This document shows positions 1 through 7,420 of a DNA stretch of 64,000 nucleotides, one piece after another. The notes under the pieces are model-generated. The model had not been told where the DNA came from, did not search any database, and saw only the letters and a program-made list of their open reading frames with translations. Position numbers and translations under genes: made by a program. Where the stretch lies: positions 62,001 through 126,000 of the forward strand of contig CAZRRO010000017.1 in NCBI GenBank assembly GCA_964602595.1, in the 5' to 3' direction. Source of the DNA: CAIWAH01 sp964602595. GTDB lineage: Bacteria; Verrucomicrobiota; Verrucomicrobiia; Limisphaerales; UBA9464. Numbering within the stretch: position 1 is the stretch's first letter; every line of letters starts with the position of its first letter.

Positions 1-110
1 TTAGACGGACGTCGCAACTGCTCCACATAATCGCCGTAGGACAGGCCGTCATCCCGCAGGATGTTGCAGTAGTTCCAGATTTTTTGGACGAGCTGAACAG
101 AGTTCGACAT
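1..110 (-). pseudogene. hsdM 5' end, copy 1 (runs off window)
   Basis: The minus strand from 110 reads as a start codon followed by about 36 codons. They carry the N-terminal signature of type I methyltransferase HsdM (LVQKIWNYCNILRDDG, then SYGDYVEQL). After VEQL the sequence departs from the usual continuation (TFLLFLKMADE in copy 2) and reads RRPS into the window edge. It may therefore be another truncated copy rather than the start of the working hsdM. It begins 3 bp after the helicase stop, so it is probably co-transcribed. Known family role: the N-terminal helices of HsdM contact HsdS and HsdR. Nothing can be said about what lies further left. Confidence 0.7.
15..92 (-). repeat. hsdM-head repeat, copy 1
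   Basis: A 78-bp segment that matches 4971-5048 in 74 of 78 positions by direct comparison. It lies inside the first hsdM 5' fragment. Confidence 0.9.
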
Positions 111-112
111 GG

Positions 113-3100
113 TTATTTGACCCGTTTGAACATGCCATCGCTTTCCTCGATCATCCCGTCCTTTTCCAATCCGGTTACCTGAGCCTCGATGGCGGAGCGG
201 AGCTGACCGCTGGTGGCCTTGAAACCGAAGATGCGTGCGACGGCGACGGGGATCTCCGACTGGGTCGCACCGTGGTGCGCATCCAGCAAGGCGAGGATGG
301 CCTGACGGATCTCAGCCGGCGGCAGCAGGTCGGGCTTGCGCAAGCCGGACGAGGATACGCCCTCGCGGCTGCGGACCGGAACGGGAGCATCGGGAATGCT
401 CAGGAACCCGTCCTTGCGGGTGCAACCGCCGCCGACCAACGCGGCACGGATTGCCTTCGCCACCGAGTCCTGCACCCGGGTGCCCGCGCGCCCCAAGCCC
501 CACAGATCCCGGACGCGGGCAACGACTTCATCCTCATGCACCGGCCCCTCGTGCCGGACGATTCCGATCACGATTTCCGCCATCGCCTTGGTGGCCAGCT
601 CATGCGGCTCCGTGCCGTGGGGAACACTGAAGAGCGCTTCGCTGTAGGGAATGGCGAGCTCCGCCAAACCAGTGTCATCCGGCTCCAGCGGCGTTTCGCG
701 CTCGATGGTCGCCACCGTTCCACGGTCGGCTGGCTTCGCCGCCGGCGGGAGGTCGGGGCGAAACCGCTCACCGGCAAGCTCCACGGCGCGTTGCAGGGCC
801 TGTTGGACTTTCTGCAGTTGTTCGGCGGGACGCTGAAACCAGTCCGTGCTCCAGATGCGGTGGATGATCCAGCCGTGATCCTCCAGCACGGCCTGCCGCA
901 GCCGGTCCCGGTCGCGGGCCGAACGGGAGGAATGATAGGGAGCGCCGTCACACTCGATGCCCAGCAGGTAATACCCGGGCTGCTGCGGGTTGCGGATCGC
1001 CAGGTCGATGAAGAAGCCGGCCACCCCGACCTGCGGGTGGACTTCGTGGCCGAGCGATTCGACCGCACGTCTCACCGCTTCCTCGAACGGGGAATCTTCC
1101 TCGCGTCCGGAACGCGCGGCGCTCCCGAGCAAGCCGGTTCTCGCATAGTTCAGGAACGTCTTGAAGGCAGCCACGCCCCGGCCGGAGGCCCGCTCCAGGT
1201 CAATGTCTTCCGCCAGGATGGACGAGAAGACTTCACAACGCCGCTTCGCCCGCGAAATGAGCACGTTCAGTCGTCGCTCGCCCCCCTCCATGCTCAGCGG
1301 GCCAAAGCGCATGGCCAGGTAACCATGCAAATCCCGGCCGTAGCCCACGGAAATGAAGATCACGTCGCGCTCGTCGCCCTGGACGTTTTCCAGATTCTTG
1401 ACGAAGAACGGTTCCGCAGGATGGGCGGAGAAGAAACCCTCGGTGTCGGGATTCTCGCGCCGCAACAGCTCCAGTTCATCCAGGATCGCCTGCTGCTGAC
1501 GCACGGAAAACGCAGCCACGCCGAGACTGAGCCCGGGTGACGTGCGCGCGTGTTCTATGACCGCACGGCACACGGCCTTGGCTTCCACTCGGTTGGTGCC
1601 GGTCCCGCCGCTGTCGAAGGTCCCTTCTAGCACATGGTTGAATCGGAGGCCGAGGCCCGACGCGGAGGCATGGGGACTGGGGACGATGAAAAGGCGGTCC
1701 CCGTAGAACTCGCGGTTCGATACGGCGATGAGGGAATGATGCCGGCTGCGGTAATGCCACCGGAGCATCGCTTGCGGCAGCCCCCGTGCGCAGCACAGGC
1801 CCAGGATGCTTTCGATGTCCCGCGCCTCCGCCACTCCGGAACCTGCGCCTTCGTCCTCCGGTTCGGAGACGTCCGTGGTCATCCGCGCGAAGAAGCGGGT
1901 GGGCGGCAACTGGCAACTGTCGCCCACCACCACGATCTGACGGCATCGCGCAATGGCGCCCAATGCGTCCACCGGCTGCACCTGACTCGCCTCATCGACC
2001 ACCAACAGGTCAAATTCCACCGCACCCGGCTCCAGAAACTGCGCCACGGACAGGGGGCTCATCATGAAGACCGGTTTGACCGCCTGCACCACGGATCCCG
2101 CATCCTTCAGGAGCCGGCGAACTGGCCGGTGCCCGCGCTTTCGCTCCATTTCGCCCCGGACGATGCCCGCCGGTCCGACGCCGGCCGCCGTCGGCATGCC
2201 GTTGAAATGTGCCATCACCACGCGGTGCCGGGAAAGCGCGAGGCGCTCGCGATCCAATTGCCGGAACTCGTCCACGCGCCGGTCATGCAAAACGCCGTCA
2301 AACTCGGCGAGTTCGGGCAACTCGCGGAGGAAGTGCCGCAGCACCTGGCCGAGGTAAACGCGGTCAAAACAATCCAGGGCGACCGCGGGAAGGACGGCCC
2401 CCGTTTCGAACCGGTCTACCAGCGCGGCGCAGCCCAGTTCGCGTGCCCTCGTCGCCCGGACGAAGTAGTGGTTCCACCGCGAAAGGTCCTCCAGCTTCGA
2501 AAGCCAGTGCGTGCAACGCTCGGACAATGCGCCGAGTGAAACGCCGCCCAGGTCCGGCACGCCGAAGGCCGCCACGCAATCGAGGCGAAGCTGGCCGAAT
2601 AGGCCCGTCGCCGCCTCGCGGGTGGTGGCGAGCCGGGTGGAAAGCTCCTCGCACAGTCGGACCACACGTTGCTGATCCTGCACCCCGGAGAAGAGCTGCC
2701 GGAACTCCTCGCCCAGCCCGGCGGTGCGTTGTTGGGCGACCCAGTTGAGGATCAGTTCGACCTCAGCCCAGTTGGTCTTTTCCTTTCGCCAATGGCCGCC
2801 GAATGCCGCCTGGCCGACTGCGTCCGCGCTGCGGATCGCCCGCAGCGCTCTCTGGCCGGCGATGATCTCGTCGGCCAAGGCCACGCGGGCTTCAAACGAG
2901 GCGGGCAGCGTGCCGACCCGCAGTCCCCGCAGCCGGGCCAGCGCCCGCCGGTAATCGCCGTTGAGAAATCGCAGCCACGACTGCCCATGCGCGGCGATGT
3001 GCCCGCGGGCTTCCGTCAGGTCCTGCTCCCACGCGGCCTCGATGACCCGGCCGGTGGTGGCCGCGACGGTTTCGGCGAACTTCCTGCCCGCGGTGATCAG

Positions 3101-4942
3101 CTCGCTCAGGCCCTCCAGCCCGGCATTCCAGACGCTGTTGCAGAGGGCCTGCTTGTCCAGCAGCGGCGCCACCCCGACGTAGCGCGCCACCAACTCCTGC
3201 TGTTCCACGCCCCGGATCGTTTCGGGAACGGGTTGGGCCAACGCAGCCGCCAACGCCGCCGAGGATTCCCGGGTCAGGGTGATGCTGCTGTGCAGCGAAC
3301 GGATTCCGCCCGCGAGCGGGTCCAGGTCGATCTTCAGCACGACACCGCAGCCAACGCCCCGCCAGGGATGCTGCGAAGGAACCCCAATCCCTTCGATGCG
3401 CTCGGCCAGCTCACCGATGAGCTGCCGGCGTTCCACCCGGTCGTCGGGCGTCCAGGCTTCGGCGCCGGTGAAGGTGACTTCCGCCGCCTCCCGCCCGCGG
3501 TCGCCCAGCAGCGTGAGCTGGCCAAGCACCCGGAACGGCGTCAGCTCGGACGGCATTCGGCGTCCGTGCAGGGCCTGGGCATGGCGATTGAGGAGCTCCC
3601 GGCGGCGCTCCAGCTGCGCGACCGTGGATTCGAGTTGGGATTCCTTCGGCCGCCCCAAATCCCAGGTCTCGCCGATCTGCTCGACGACCGCACGCTTGTT
3701 GGCCTTGTTGCTGTGCAGCTCCAGGCACAGATCACCCAGCCCCTCCTTCTCCAGCCGCCGTTTGACCACTTCGAGGGCCGCCAGCTTCTCGGCGACAAAC
3801 AGCACCTTCTTTCCGTCCAGCACCGCAGTGGCAATGATGTTCGCGATCGACTGGCTCTTGCCGGTTCCGGGTGGCCCCTGGATCACCATGCTCCGGCCCT
3901 GCCGCACCGCCTCGATGGCCAGGCTTTGGGAGCTGTCCGCATCCACCACGTGATCCAGCCGGGCCACCGGGATCAGCTCGTCCAGGTGAGCCTCCTCGGA
4001 AAACAGGGCATCGGCCTGGGGGAAACCGTCCTGGAGCAGGCCGGCAATGAACGGGTGCTGGAGCAGCCCCTTTCCTTCCGGCCAGTTCTGCGGCTCGAGG
4101 TCGCGATACATCAGGAACTTCGCGAAGGAGAAGAAACCCAACGTCATGGCGTTGGGCAGGACCTCCCACCCCTTGGCGCGGGAGACCGCCTTGGCCATCG
4201 CCTTGAAATAGCGGCCGATGTCGAAGTCCTCCTCGTCGGGGAACTCGGGCAGGTCGATCCCGAAATCCGCCTTGAGCCGGGCCCGCAGCGAGAGGTTTTC
4301 CTGCACGTCCTCCTCGAGGCAGCGCAGGTGAAACGTGTCGCCGGCGGACTTCCGCTGGAGCTGCACCGGCACCAGCACGAGCGGCGCATAGCGGGCCGTC
4401 TCGGTGTGCTCCGCCTCGAACCACTTCAAGTGACCGAGGGCGAGATACAGGATGTTGACGCCCTGTTCCTCGATCATCGTCTGGGCATCGCGGAATAGCC
4501 CGAGCAGGCGCGCCTGCAACCCCACGGGTGACAGCGCCGTCTGCAACCGGGAATCCACATGGCGACGGGCCGGCCCCGACCCCTTCGCCTCGGTTTCGTC
4601 CGGCGGGGGCAGGGCGATTTCTTCCTCCTCCGGCTCCGGGTCAGTCCCTGGGCCGGCGCCGCCGGAAGTCCTGCCCGGCGATTTGGACGGGCGCCCGGGG
4701 AGAAAGCTGAAGGCTTTCCGCTCCTGGACGAGCATCCGGAACACCTCGCTGCTCAGCTCGTCCTGCACCTGCACGACCCGCGCGGCCTGGGAACCGACCG
4801 GGATGGAAAGCAGCCGGTTACGGGTGGAGAGATCAAGCAACTCCTTGCGGCTCCGTTCCAACAATTGCTCCAGGCTCGAAGGCATGACGGCGGCGTTTCT
4901 GCGGTTCGAGGGGCTAGCTGAGCGAGGTGCGCGACGGCTCAT
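113..4942 (-). CDS. DUF4011-helicase-Vsr-like nuclease-DUF3320 defence protein
   Basis: A giant single-chain helicase-nuclease. Near the N-terminus (about residues 23-45) is the DUF4011 start LLERSRKELLDLSTRNRLL. A superfamily 1 helicase core follows, with Walker A QGPPGTGKS near residue 355, Walker B LLVVDEASQ near 977, and a C-terminal RRLNVLISRAKRR motif. Around residue 1310 is a Vsr/MTES_1575-type endonuclease segment (FIDLAI, then GIECDGAPYHSS and a GWIIHRIWSTDWF motif), then a DUF3320 domain from about 1450. This order matches the single-gene Hhe systems (DUF4011-helicase-Vsr) reported among predicted antiviral genes; antiphage function is inferred. The annotated ATG at 4942 overlaps the hsdM fragment. 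Met20 (position 4885) sits just before the conserved DUF4011 motif and could be the real start. Helicase and nuclease motifs look intact. Confidence 0.85.
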   Translation of the reverse strand: MSRRAPRSASPSNRRNAAVMPSSLEQLLERSRKELLDLSTRNRLLSIPVGSQAARVVQVQDELSSEVFRMLVQERKAFSFLPGRPSKSPGRTSGGAGPGTDPEPEEEEIALPPPDETEAKGSGPARRHVDSRLQTALSPVGLQARLLGLFRDAQTMIEEQGVNILYLALGHLKWFEAEHTETARYAPLVLVPVQLQRKSAGDTFHLRCLEEDVQENLSLRARLKADFGIDLPEFPDEEDFDIGRYFKAMAKAVSRAKGWEVLPNAMTLGFFSFAKFLMYRDLEPQNWPEGKGLLQHPFIAGLLQDGFPQADALFSEEAHLDELIPVARLDHVVDADSSQSLAIEAVRQGRSMVIQGPPGTGKSQSIANIIATAVLDGKKVLFVAEKLAALEVVKRRLEKEGLGDLCLELHSNKANKRAVVEQIGETWDLGRPKESQLESTVAQLERRRELLNRHAQALHGRRMPSELTPFRVLGQLTLLGDRGREAAEVTFTGAEAWTPDDRVERRQLIGELAERIEGIGVPSQHPWRGVGCGVVLKIDLDPLAGGIRSLHSSITLTRESSAALAAALAQPVPETIRGVEQQELVARYVGVAPLLDKQALCNSVWNAGLEGLSELITAGRKFAETVAATTGRVIEAAWEQDLTEARGHIAAHGQSWLRFLNGDYRRALARLRGLRVGTLPASFEARVALADEIIAGQRALRAIRSADAVGQAAFGGHWRKEKTNWAEVELILNWVAQQRTAGLGEEFRQLFSGVQDQQRVVRLCEELSTRLATTREAATGLFGQLRLDCVAAFGVPDLGGVSLGALSERCTHWLSKLEDLSRWNHYFVRATRARELGCAALVDRFETGAVLPAVALDCFDRVYLGQVLRHFLRELPELAEFDGVLHDRRVDEFRQLDRERLALSRHRVVMAHFNGMPTAAGVGPAGIVRGEMERKRGHRPVRRLLKDAGSVVQAVKPVFMMSPLSVAQFLEPGAVEFDLLVVDEASQVQPVDALGAIARCRQIVVVGDSCQLPPTRFFARMTTDVSEPEDEGAGSGVAEARDIESILGLCCARGLPQAMLRWHYRSRHHSLIAVSNREFYGDRLFIVPSPHASASGLGLRFNHVLEGTFDSGGTGTNRVEAKAVCRAVIEHARTSPGLSLGVAAFSVRQQQAILDELELLRRENPDTEGFFSAHPAEPFFVKNLENVQGDERDVIFISVGYGRDLHGYLAMRFGPLSMEGGERRLNVLISRAKRRCEVFSSILAEDIDLERASGRGVAAFKTFLNYARTGLLGSAARSGREEDSPFEEAVRRAVESLGHEVHPQVGVAGFFIDLAIRNPQQPGYYLLGIECDGAPYHSSRSARDRDRLRQAVLEDHGWIIHRIWSTDWFQRPAEQLQKVQQALQRAVELAGERFRPDLPPAAKPADRGTVATIERETPLEPDDTGLAELAIPYSEALFSVPHGTEPHELATKAMAEIVIGIVRHEGPVHEDEVVARVRDLWGLGRAGTRVQDSVAKAIRAALVGGGCTRKDGFLSIPDAPVPVRSREGVSSSGLRKPDLLPPAEIRQAILALLDAHHGATQSEIPVAVARIFGFKATSGQLRSAIEAQVTGLEKDGMIEESDGMFKRVK

Positions 4943-5066
4943 CCGCCATTTTCAAGAAAAGGAGAAACGTCAACTGCTCCACGTAATCGCCGTAGGACAG
5001 GCCGTCATCCCGCAGGATGTTGCAGCAGTTCCAGAGCTTTTGGACGAGGGTGGTTGGGTTGCTCAT
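4914..5066 (-). pseudogene. hsdM 5' end, copy 2, 50 codons
   Basis: An open frame of 50 codons starts 3 bp after the reverse-transcriptase stop. It encodes the HsdM N-terminus (LVQKLWNCCNILRDDG, SYGDYVEQLTFLLFLKMADE), then changes to PSRTSLS and stops. A complete HsdM is around 500 residues, so this lacks the whole methyltransferase domain. The 3' part overlaps the helicase start in another frame: the helicase ATG at 4942 lies within the fragment's ADE codons, so translating the fragment could hand ribosomes to the helicase. A purine-rich stretch (GGGGAAAGA) sits about 8 bases before the start. It is either a recombination scar or a retained leader peptide; I cannot tell which. Confidence 0.75.
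4971..5048 (-). repeat. hsdM-head repeat, copy 2
   Basis: A 78-bp unit with 4 mismatches to 15-92. With copy 1 it brackets the helicase gene as direct repeats about 4.9 kb apart. Confidence 0.9.
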
Positions 5067-5069
5067 GAC

Positions 5070-6020
5070 TTAATCTTTCCCCTCAACGGAAGTCGCGTAG
5101 GAGATGTGGCCCATCACCCGCGCAATGTCTTCGTCATCGATTGCATTCTTGGCCAGCAAGTGCCGGAACGCGCGAATCTTATTGCGATAACCTTTGGTCA
5201 GTCTCGGTTTCTCGCCATGAACCAGAAGGCCGTGAACCTTGAGACGATTCGGGCGCGTAGCAAGATGCTCCTTGGCCGGGGCAACTTTCCAACCTCGTGA
5301 TTCAATCGCATTCTTGACCACCAGCTTGATCTCATCAGGAAACTCATCGTTACCGGAAAACACAACGTCGTCAGCGTAACGGGTGAAGCGTAGCGCGTGC
5401 TTTTTTGCGACTGCCACCAATTCGGCGTCAACCTGGCGAAACACAAGGTTGGAAAGCACTGGGCTCGCAGGAGACCCCTGAGCCAGCCCTCCGTGGTAGC
5501 AACACAGCTTGGCGACTACTTCTGCACCGTGTTTCGGGTAGCCGATTTCCGTCAATGCCTGAACGACTGTTGGGAGCGGAGTGCTCGGGAAGAAATTCTC
5601 AATATCCACCGAATACACCCAATCTGCGCCGCAGTGCAACGCTGCCGCCTCCACGGCAGATCGACCTTTCACAAACCCATAAACAGCGCTGTCACACTTC
5701 ACCACTTCCGCTAGATGGAAGCCGAACCATTTCTGGATCACTTTAAGCGCAACCTTGGGGGCGTTAATTGTCCGGCGTTTCTTTCCCTTCGGAATCGTAA
5801 ACGTGCGGTAGTATTTTTCGCTGCGCTTGTATAGCGCTCCGGTGAACTTCGTGCTGTAACCGAACAATGTTGCAAGACAGCGAATGGAGACAACAGGTGG
5901 AAACCGCTTCTCGCAGAGCGCTTGGAAGTCCTGTGCGTAAAGTTCGCGCACATCTTCCGGAATGGCCTTGAGGAAGTGCTCAACTGAGCCAAATGAAACG
6001 AGAAATGGTGGCGGGTTCAT
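5070..6020 (-). CDS. Retron-type reverse transcriptase
   Basis: A 316-residue RT of typical retron length with no maturase or extra domain. Visible RT blocks are GFVKGRSAVEAAALH (116-129, the retron-like NAxxH region), catalytic Asp139 in SVDIENFFPS, QGSPASPVLSN (181-191), the YADD box (215-218), and KVHGLLV at 261-267, where retron RTs usually have VTG. In this family the enzyme reverse-transcribes part of an adjacent structured RNA into msDNA, primed from a 2'-OH, and acts with a neighbouring effector. The ATG at 6020 is the only good start, and codons 2-7 double as the a2 arm of the upstream RNA. It lies downstream of the HEPN-like and winged-helix genes and is followed 3 bp later by the hsdM fragment. 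Base composition is lower in G+C than the flanks, which suggests transfer. Confidence 0.93.
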   Translation of the reverse strand: MNPPPFLVSFGSVEHFLKAIPEDVRELYAQDFQALCEKRFPPVVSIRCLATLFGYSTKFTGALYKRSEKYYRTFTIPKGKKRRTINAPKVALKVIQKWFGFHLAEVVKCDSAVYGFVKGRSAVEAAALHCGADWVYSVDIENFFPSTPLPTVVQALTEIGYPKHGAEVVAKLCCYHGGLAQGSPASPVLSNLVFRQVDAELVAVAKKHALRFTRYADDVVFSGNDEFPDEIKLVVKNAIESRGWKVAPAKEHLATRPNRLKVHGLLVHGEKPRLTKGYRNKIRAFRHLLAKNAIDDEDIARVMGHISYATSVEGKD

Positions 6021-6172
6021 TTGTAGAGCAAAGCTTTGTGAGCTTTCGTGAGCTCCGCCAGCTTACTGGCTGTCGGGACGAAGGCACGACAGCCAGTAAG
6101 CTGGCGTCCTTCTGTGCTAGACCTTCGCAAATGAGCGTGATGCACGCTCGCGCGACGACCCGCCACCATTTC
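6002..6172 (-). ncRNA. Predicted retron msr-msd RNA
   Basis: Read on the minus strand, 6158-6172 and 6002-6016 form a perfect 15-bp inverted repeat, the expected a1 and a2 arms. Between them are a 7-bp hairpin with a 3-nt loop (6133-6149), as expected for an msr stem-loop, and a 20-bp perfect hairpin with an 11-nt loop (6056-6106), as expected for the msd stem. Smaller overlapping hairpins follow at about 6021-6055. The position, immediately upstream of and slightly into the RT gene, is the usual one for retrons. The exact RNA ends and the branching guanosine are not determined. The RNA fills the gap between the winged-helix stop (6184) and the RT start. Confidence 0.85.
6056..6106 (-). repeat. 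20-bp perfect hairpin (predicted msd stem)
   Basis: Arms 6056-6075 and 6087-6106 are perfect reverse complements around an 11-nt loop. No T-run follows on either strand, so a terminator is unlikely. Confidence 0.9.
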
Positions 6173-6183
6173 GTGAACTTTGT

Positions 6184-7005
6184 CTACCATTTGCGCCTCC
6201 CAAAGGCAAGCGCCCGCTCGACATCTGAACTGTTCCTTGTTCTGTCGTGAGGGACAGTTGCTAGCCCGTCTTCAGTCAGTGCATACGCCCCATCCACAGA
6301 GCGGATGACAAGTTTTTGCCTGCGCAAATTATCGAGCTTTCGTTCAATCCACGAAACGGAGGGCACTTTGAGCCGCAGTTCTTGTAGGGCGTCAAACAGG
6401 GCGGCTGGTTTCACTGGGGCAAAGCGTTTTGCGGCTCGCAGAATTTGGGTCAAGGACGGTAAATCAAACCCTGCGGCAGTCTTTAGAAGTCCGAGCTTAA
6501 CGTTGAAAACCTTGAAGTATTTTTCAACAGCCGAACGGATTTCCCCCTTAGATTCAGAATCACCCTCTGCGCCTTCAGGCAATTCCAGCCAAACATCGTA
6601 AACTCCATCCGAGTTGAACGACAAAAACGCCTCTCTGACGTGCTTCGGAAAGCTGGAAATAAGCAGCCCGTTGAGACCGGACTCGATTTGGTTTTGAAGG
6701 CTATCCCTAACGAGAAGAAACTCGACAGGGATTCCCAAGTCAGAAGCGATCTTTCCTTTAAGAAACGTGAGCTTGCGGTGCGAGGTTGAATTGTCAGCGG
6801 CAGTCTTACCGACAGCAGTTTCTGGGACGCTGATCAAGACCGTGTCTGAGTTCGGGCGAACGTGCAATCCGATGGCAAACGTGAACTTCTTTGCCTCCAG
6901 ATACTCTTTTAATTTGGTGATTTTAGCTGAGTCCAAGGCGTTTCCAGATTTTGAAGATTGTTCTCGTGTATGCAGTCGTGCGTTTAGGCCACGCGTTTGC
7001 CGCAT
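6184..7005 (-). CDS. Retron-associated winged-helix protein
   Basis: Of unknown exact function; probably part of the retron effector or toxin module. The N-terminal 180 residues match no family I can name. The C-terminal part (about residues 185-255) looks like a winged helix: ALFDALQELRLKVPSVSWIERKLDNLRRQKLV followed by the wing segment AYALTEDGLATV. That arrangement is typical of DNA- or nucleic-acid-binding modules. The long frame opens at 7005, but this overlaps the upstream gene by 83 bp. A TTG at 6936, preceded by GGAAACG and leading into LDSAKITKLKEYLE, is a more likely start (about 250 residues). The stop is 11 bp before the predicted retron RNA. G+C is low compared with hsdS and the helicase. 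Confidence 0.65.
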   Translation of the reverse strand: MRQTRGLNARLHTREQSSKSGNALDSAKITKLKEYLEAKKFTFAIGLHVRPNSDTVLISVPETAVGKTAADNSTSHRKLTFLKGKIASDLGIPVEFLLVRDSLQNQIESGLNGLLISSFPKHVREAFLSFNSDGVYDVWLELPEGAEGDSESKGEIRSAVEKYFKVFNVKLGLLKTAAGFDLPSLTQILRAAKRFAPVKPAALFDALQELRLKVPSVSWIERKLDNLRRQKLVIRSVDGAYALTEDGLATVPHDRTRNSSDVERALAFGRRKW

Positions 7006-7420
7006 GGTTTGAGTGGCCGATCAATTCGAATGATTTTTGGGATGCCTGAATTCGCTGAGCCGGCTCGTAATCGGCTACGCAGCGGACGGCATAGGCCGAC
7101 TCTAGCAGTTGAGCAAGCGGGACAATTGCGCCATTCGCTTCTTGCGCCATCAGTTTTCCGTCATGTTGGCTGATTAATTTGCCCGATTGTTTGCGAATGG
7201 CTTCCTTGATCCGCTTTCCAACGCAGTCTTTCAGAAGATTCGGAATTTCTTTGTGCGAGGTTCTAGCCCAAGCGGGATCAAATTGGCCAAGCATGTCCCG
7301 AGTTATCAAATATGAAGCGTAGTAGAACCTGTTGAAGGCGCTTCGACCAAAAAGATCAAATTGATTCGCATCGCTCTCGTTCAGAGCGATTTCAGACAAT
7401 TTCTCGGCAACGACGATCAT
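6923..7420 (-). CDS. HEPN-like protein, retron-associated
   Basis: A 165-residue all-helical protein. SAFNRFYYASYL (28-39) and VRCVADYEP (112-120) resemble HEPN domains, which are often RNase toxins in conflict systems. A canonical catalytic R-x4-6-H pair is not obvious; R53-T-S-H56 has the wrong spacing, so catalytic activity is uncertain. The ATG overlaps the hsdS TGA as ATGA (7417-7420), so translation is coupled to the R-M specificity gene. The 3' end overlaps the winged-helix frame. Context suggests the pair forms the toxic arm of the retron; this is inference. Low G+C supports recent acquisition with the RT. Confidence 0.6.
   Translation of the reverse strand: MIVVAEKLSEIALNESDANQFDLFGRSAFNRFYYASYLITRDMLGQFDPAWARTSHKEIPNLLKDCVGKRIKEAIRKQSGKLISQHDGKLMAQEANGAIVPLAQLLESAYAVRCVADYEPAQRIQASQKSFELIGHSNHAANAWPKRTTAYTRTIFKIWKRLGLS

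Noticed and set aside
5070..6020. RT as part of a group II intron or a diversity-generating retroelement
   Set aside because: No maturase or endonuclease domain, no intron domains V/VI and no template/variable repeat pair were seen; the RT length and RNA layout fit a retron.
6056..6106. 20-bp hairpin as a transcription terminator
   Set aside because: No T-run follows on either strand, and it sits between the a1/a2-type arms next to a retron RT, so an msd stem fits better.
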